A stretch of 64,000 nt of DNA from contig JABDCT010000002.1 of the NCBI GenBank assembly GCA_013287985.1, positions 62,001-126,000 of the forward strand, in the 5' to 3' direction. Shown one piece after another: positions 63,314 to 64,000 of the stretch. The position numbers were made by a program, and so were the translations under genes. The notes below the pieces were generated by a model. It was given only the letters and a program-made list of their open reading frames with translations, had not been told where the DNA came from and made no database searches. This DNA is from Chlamydiota bacterium. GTDB lineage: Bacteria > Chlamydiota > Chlamydiia > Chlamydiales > Rhabdochlamydiaceae. The first letter of the stretch is position 1, and each line of letters opens with the position of its first letter.

Positions 63314-64000
63314 ACACCCGCTTCTAAATGACTCTCTAGCATCACTCCGCAAATATGCTTATTGCCGGCAGCGATCTGTTCCAGCACGTTCTGGAATACT
63401 TCTAGCTGCTTATCGCTGCGTTTGCGGCTGTTGTCATGCGCGCAGTCGATGATAATGCGTGGAGGCAGTTCGAACCGGCGCAGTTTGGTGAGTACGGCCG
63501 CAACGGTTTCTGCGTCGTAATTGGGTTGGTGCTGGGATCCGCGGAGCACAACATGGGCAGCAGGATTTCCGGGAGCAAGGGTGCGGCAGAGGCGTCCGTC
63601 GTCATCGATGTGTACAAACGGATGGGGAGACCTGGCGACGATCGCAGAGTGGATCGCGCAGTCGATATTGCCATCGACAGAGTTCTTAAAGCCAATCGGC
63701 ATCGGCAAATACGCCGCTAGATGGCGGTGAGGCTGGGAAGAGCTCGTCCGTGCCCCAATGCAGCCCCATGAGATGAGATCCGCGAAATAGGGGGCAAGCG
63801 GCGGGGTGACGAATTCGGTCGCAGCGGGCATGCGCATCTGTGCGAGTTTCAGCAGAAACGAGCGCGCTTTCAAGAGGCCCTCCTCAATGTCATAACTCTC
63901 ATCGAGATGTGGGTCGTGGATAAGGCCTTTCCAGCCGTCGCGCGTGCGCGGTTTTTCCATATAGGCGCGCATGGCGATAAAGCAGGAGGAACCGACTCTA
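63190..64000 (-). CDS. 3-deoxy-7-phosphoheptulonate synthase (AroF/G/H type), 5' partial
   Basis: The C-terminal three quarters of a class I DAHP synthase, first step of the shikimate pathway (PEP + erythrose-4-P). Reading continues to the right edge as VGSSCFIAMRAYMEKPRT, so the N-terminal barrel start lies outside; a start at 63972 is not real. GWKGLIHDPHLDESY, ATEFVTPPLAPYFADLISWG, IGARTSSSQPHR, GFKNSVDG, IIIDCAHDNS and GVMLESHL match the family. The C-terminus (SITDPCIDFSTVES) overlaps the lipoprotein gene by 124 bp. Confidence 0.93.
   Translation of the reverse strand, partial: RVGSSCFIAMRAYMEKPRTRDGWKGLIHDPHLDESYDIEEGLLKARSFLLKLAQMRMPAATEFVTPPLAPYFADLISWGCIGARTSSSQPHRHLAAYLPMPIGFKNSVDGNIDCAIHSAIVARSPHPFVHIDDDGRLCRTLAPGNPAAHVVLRGSQHQPNYDAETVAAVLTKLRRFELPPRIIIDCAHDNSRKRSDKQLEVFQNVLEQIAAGNKHICGVMLESHLEAGVQPVKASGLQRGVSITDPCIDFSTVESALISSSICMRLTHI

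Overview
The window is a chromosomal segment of a member of the Chlamydiae, most likely an environmental (Parachlamydia-, Waddlia- or Estrella-like) lineage rather than Chlamydiaceae. The evidence is gene order. infA, tRNA-Thr, tuf, tRNA-Trp, secE, nusG, rplK, rplA, rplJ, rplL, rpoB, rpoC, (insert), tal and a V-type ATPase operon (E, DUF2764, A, B, D, I, K) lie in chlamydial order. A MYG1 and HIT gene pair lies next to a large chlamydia-type hypothetical gene. F-box proteins and paired Inc-like membrane proteins point to life inside a eukaryotic host. Core genes look moderately GC-rich by eye, while several accessory blocks are clearly AT-richer. No genus can be assigned from the sequence alone.

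Layout. 0-5.7 kb: small accessory genes (cytidine/guanine-type deaminase, SDR, small secreted proteins, DUF2000, SprT/DUF2786 protein, frameshifted serine hydrolase), with a long imperfect palindrome and a 35-nt exact duplication. 5.7-10.4 kb: a large secreted GH64/thaumatin-like protein, an outer-membrane-type protein and a RecQ helicase with a phosphoribosyltransferase-like tail. 10.4-16.4 kb: five genes for predicted exported glycosyl- and methyltransferases (two GT17, two Rossmann methyltransferase types, one methyltransferase-glycosyltransferase fusion), plus a GNAT. 16.7-19.5 kb: MFS remnant, ABC exporter, GNAT, tRNA(CAT). 19.6-29.1 kb: BON/DUF1207 outer membrane protein, LOG-like protein, MYG1, HIT, HEAT-repeat protein, M24 peptidase, two Inc-like proteins, SufE. 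29.2-42.1 kb: the translation and transcription core. 42.2-48.0 kb: an insert between rpoC and tal with a Rossmann-like protein, two F-box proteins, an ABC-2 exporter and one unknown gene. 48.0-58.1 kb: tal, four small exported proteins and the V-ATPase operon. 58.2-64 kb: VKOR/SPW membrane operon, dienelactone hydrolase, SulP transporter, ankyrin protein, NUDIX, lipoprotein, and a DAHP synthase cut by the right edge.

How it works together. The core supplies translation, transcription and ion-motive ATPase functions. Its K subunit carries residues matching a sodium-binding site. The accessory blocks look host-directed: F-box proteins that could recruit host ubiquitin ligase, Inc-like membrane proteins, and glycan/methyl-transfer enzymes carrying signal peptides. 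Points most worth a second look: the exported transferase cluster; the F-box insert with leaderless-type promoters (TATAAT exactly 7 nt before ATG, seen three times in the window); a single in-frame TGA in the V-ATPase operon DUF2764 gene; a T-run frameshift in a serine hydrolase; and two families of dispersed palindromes.
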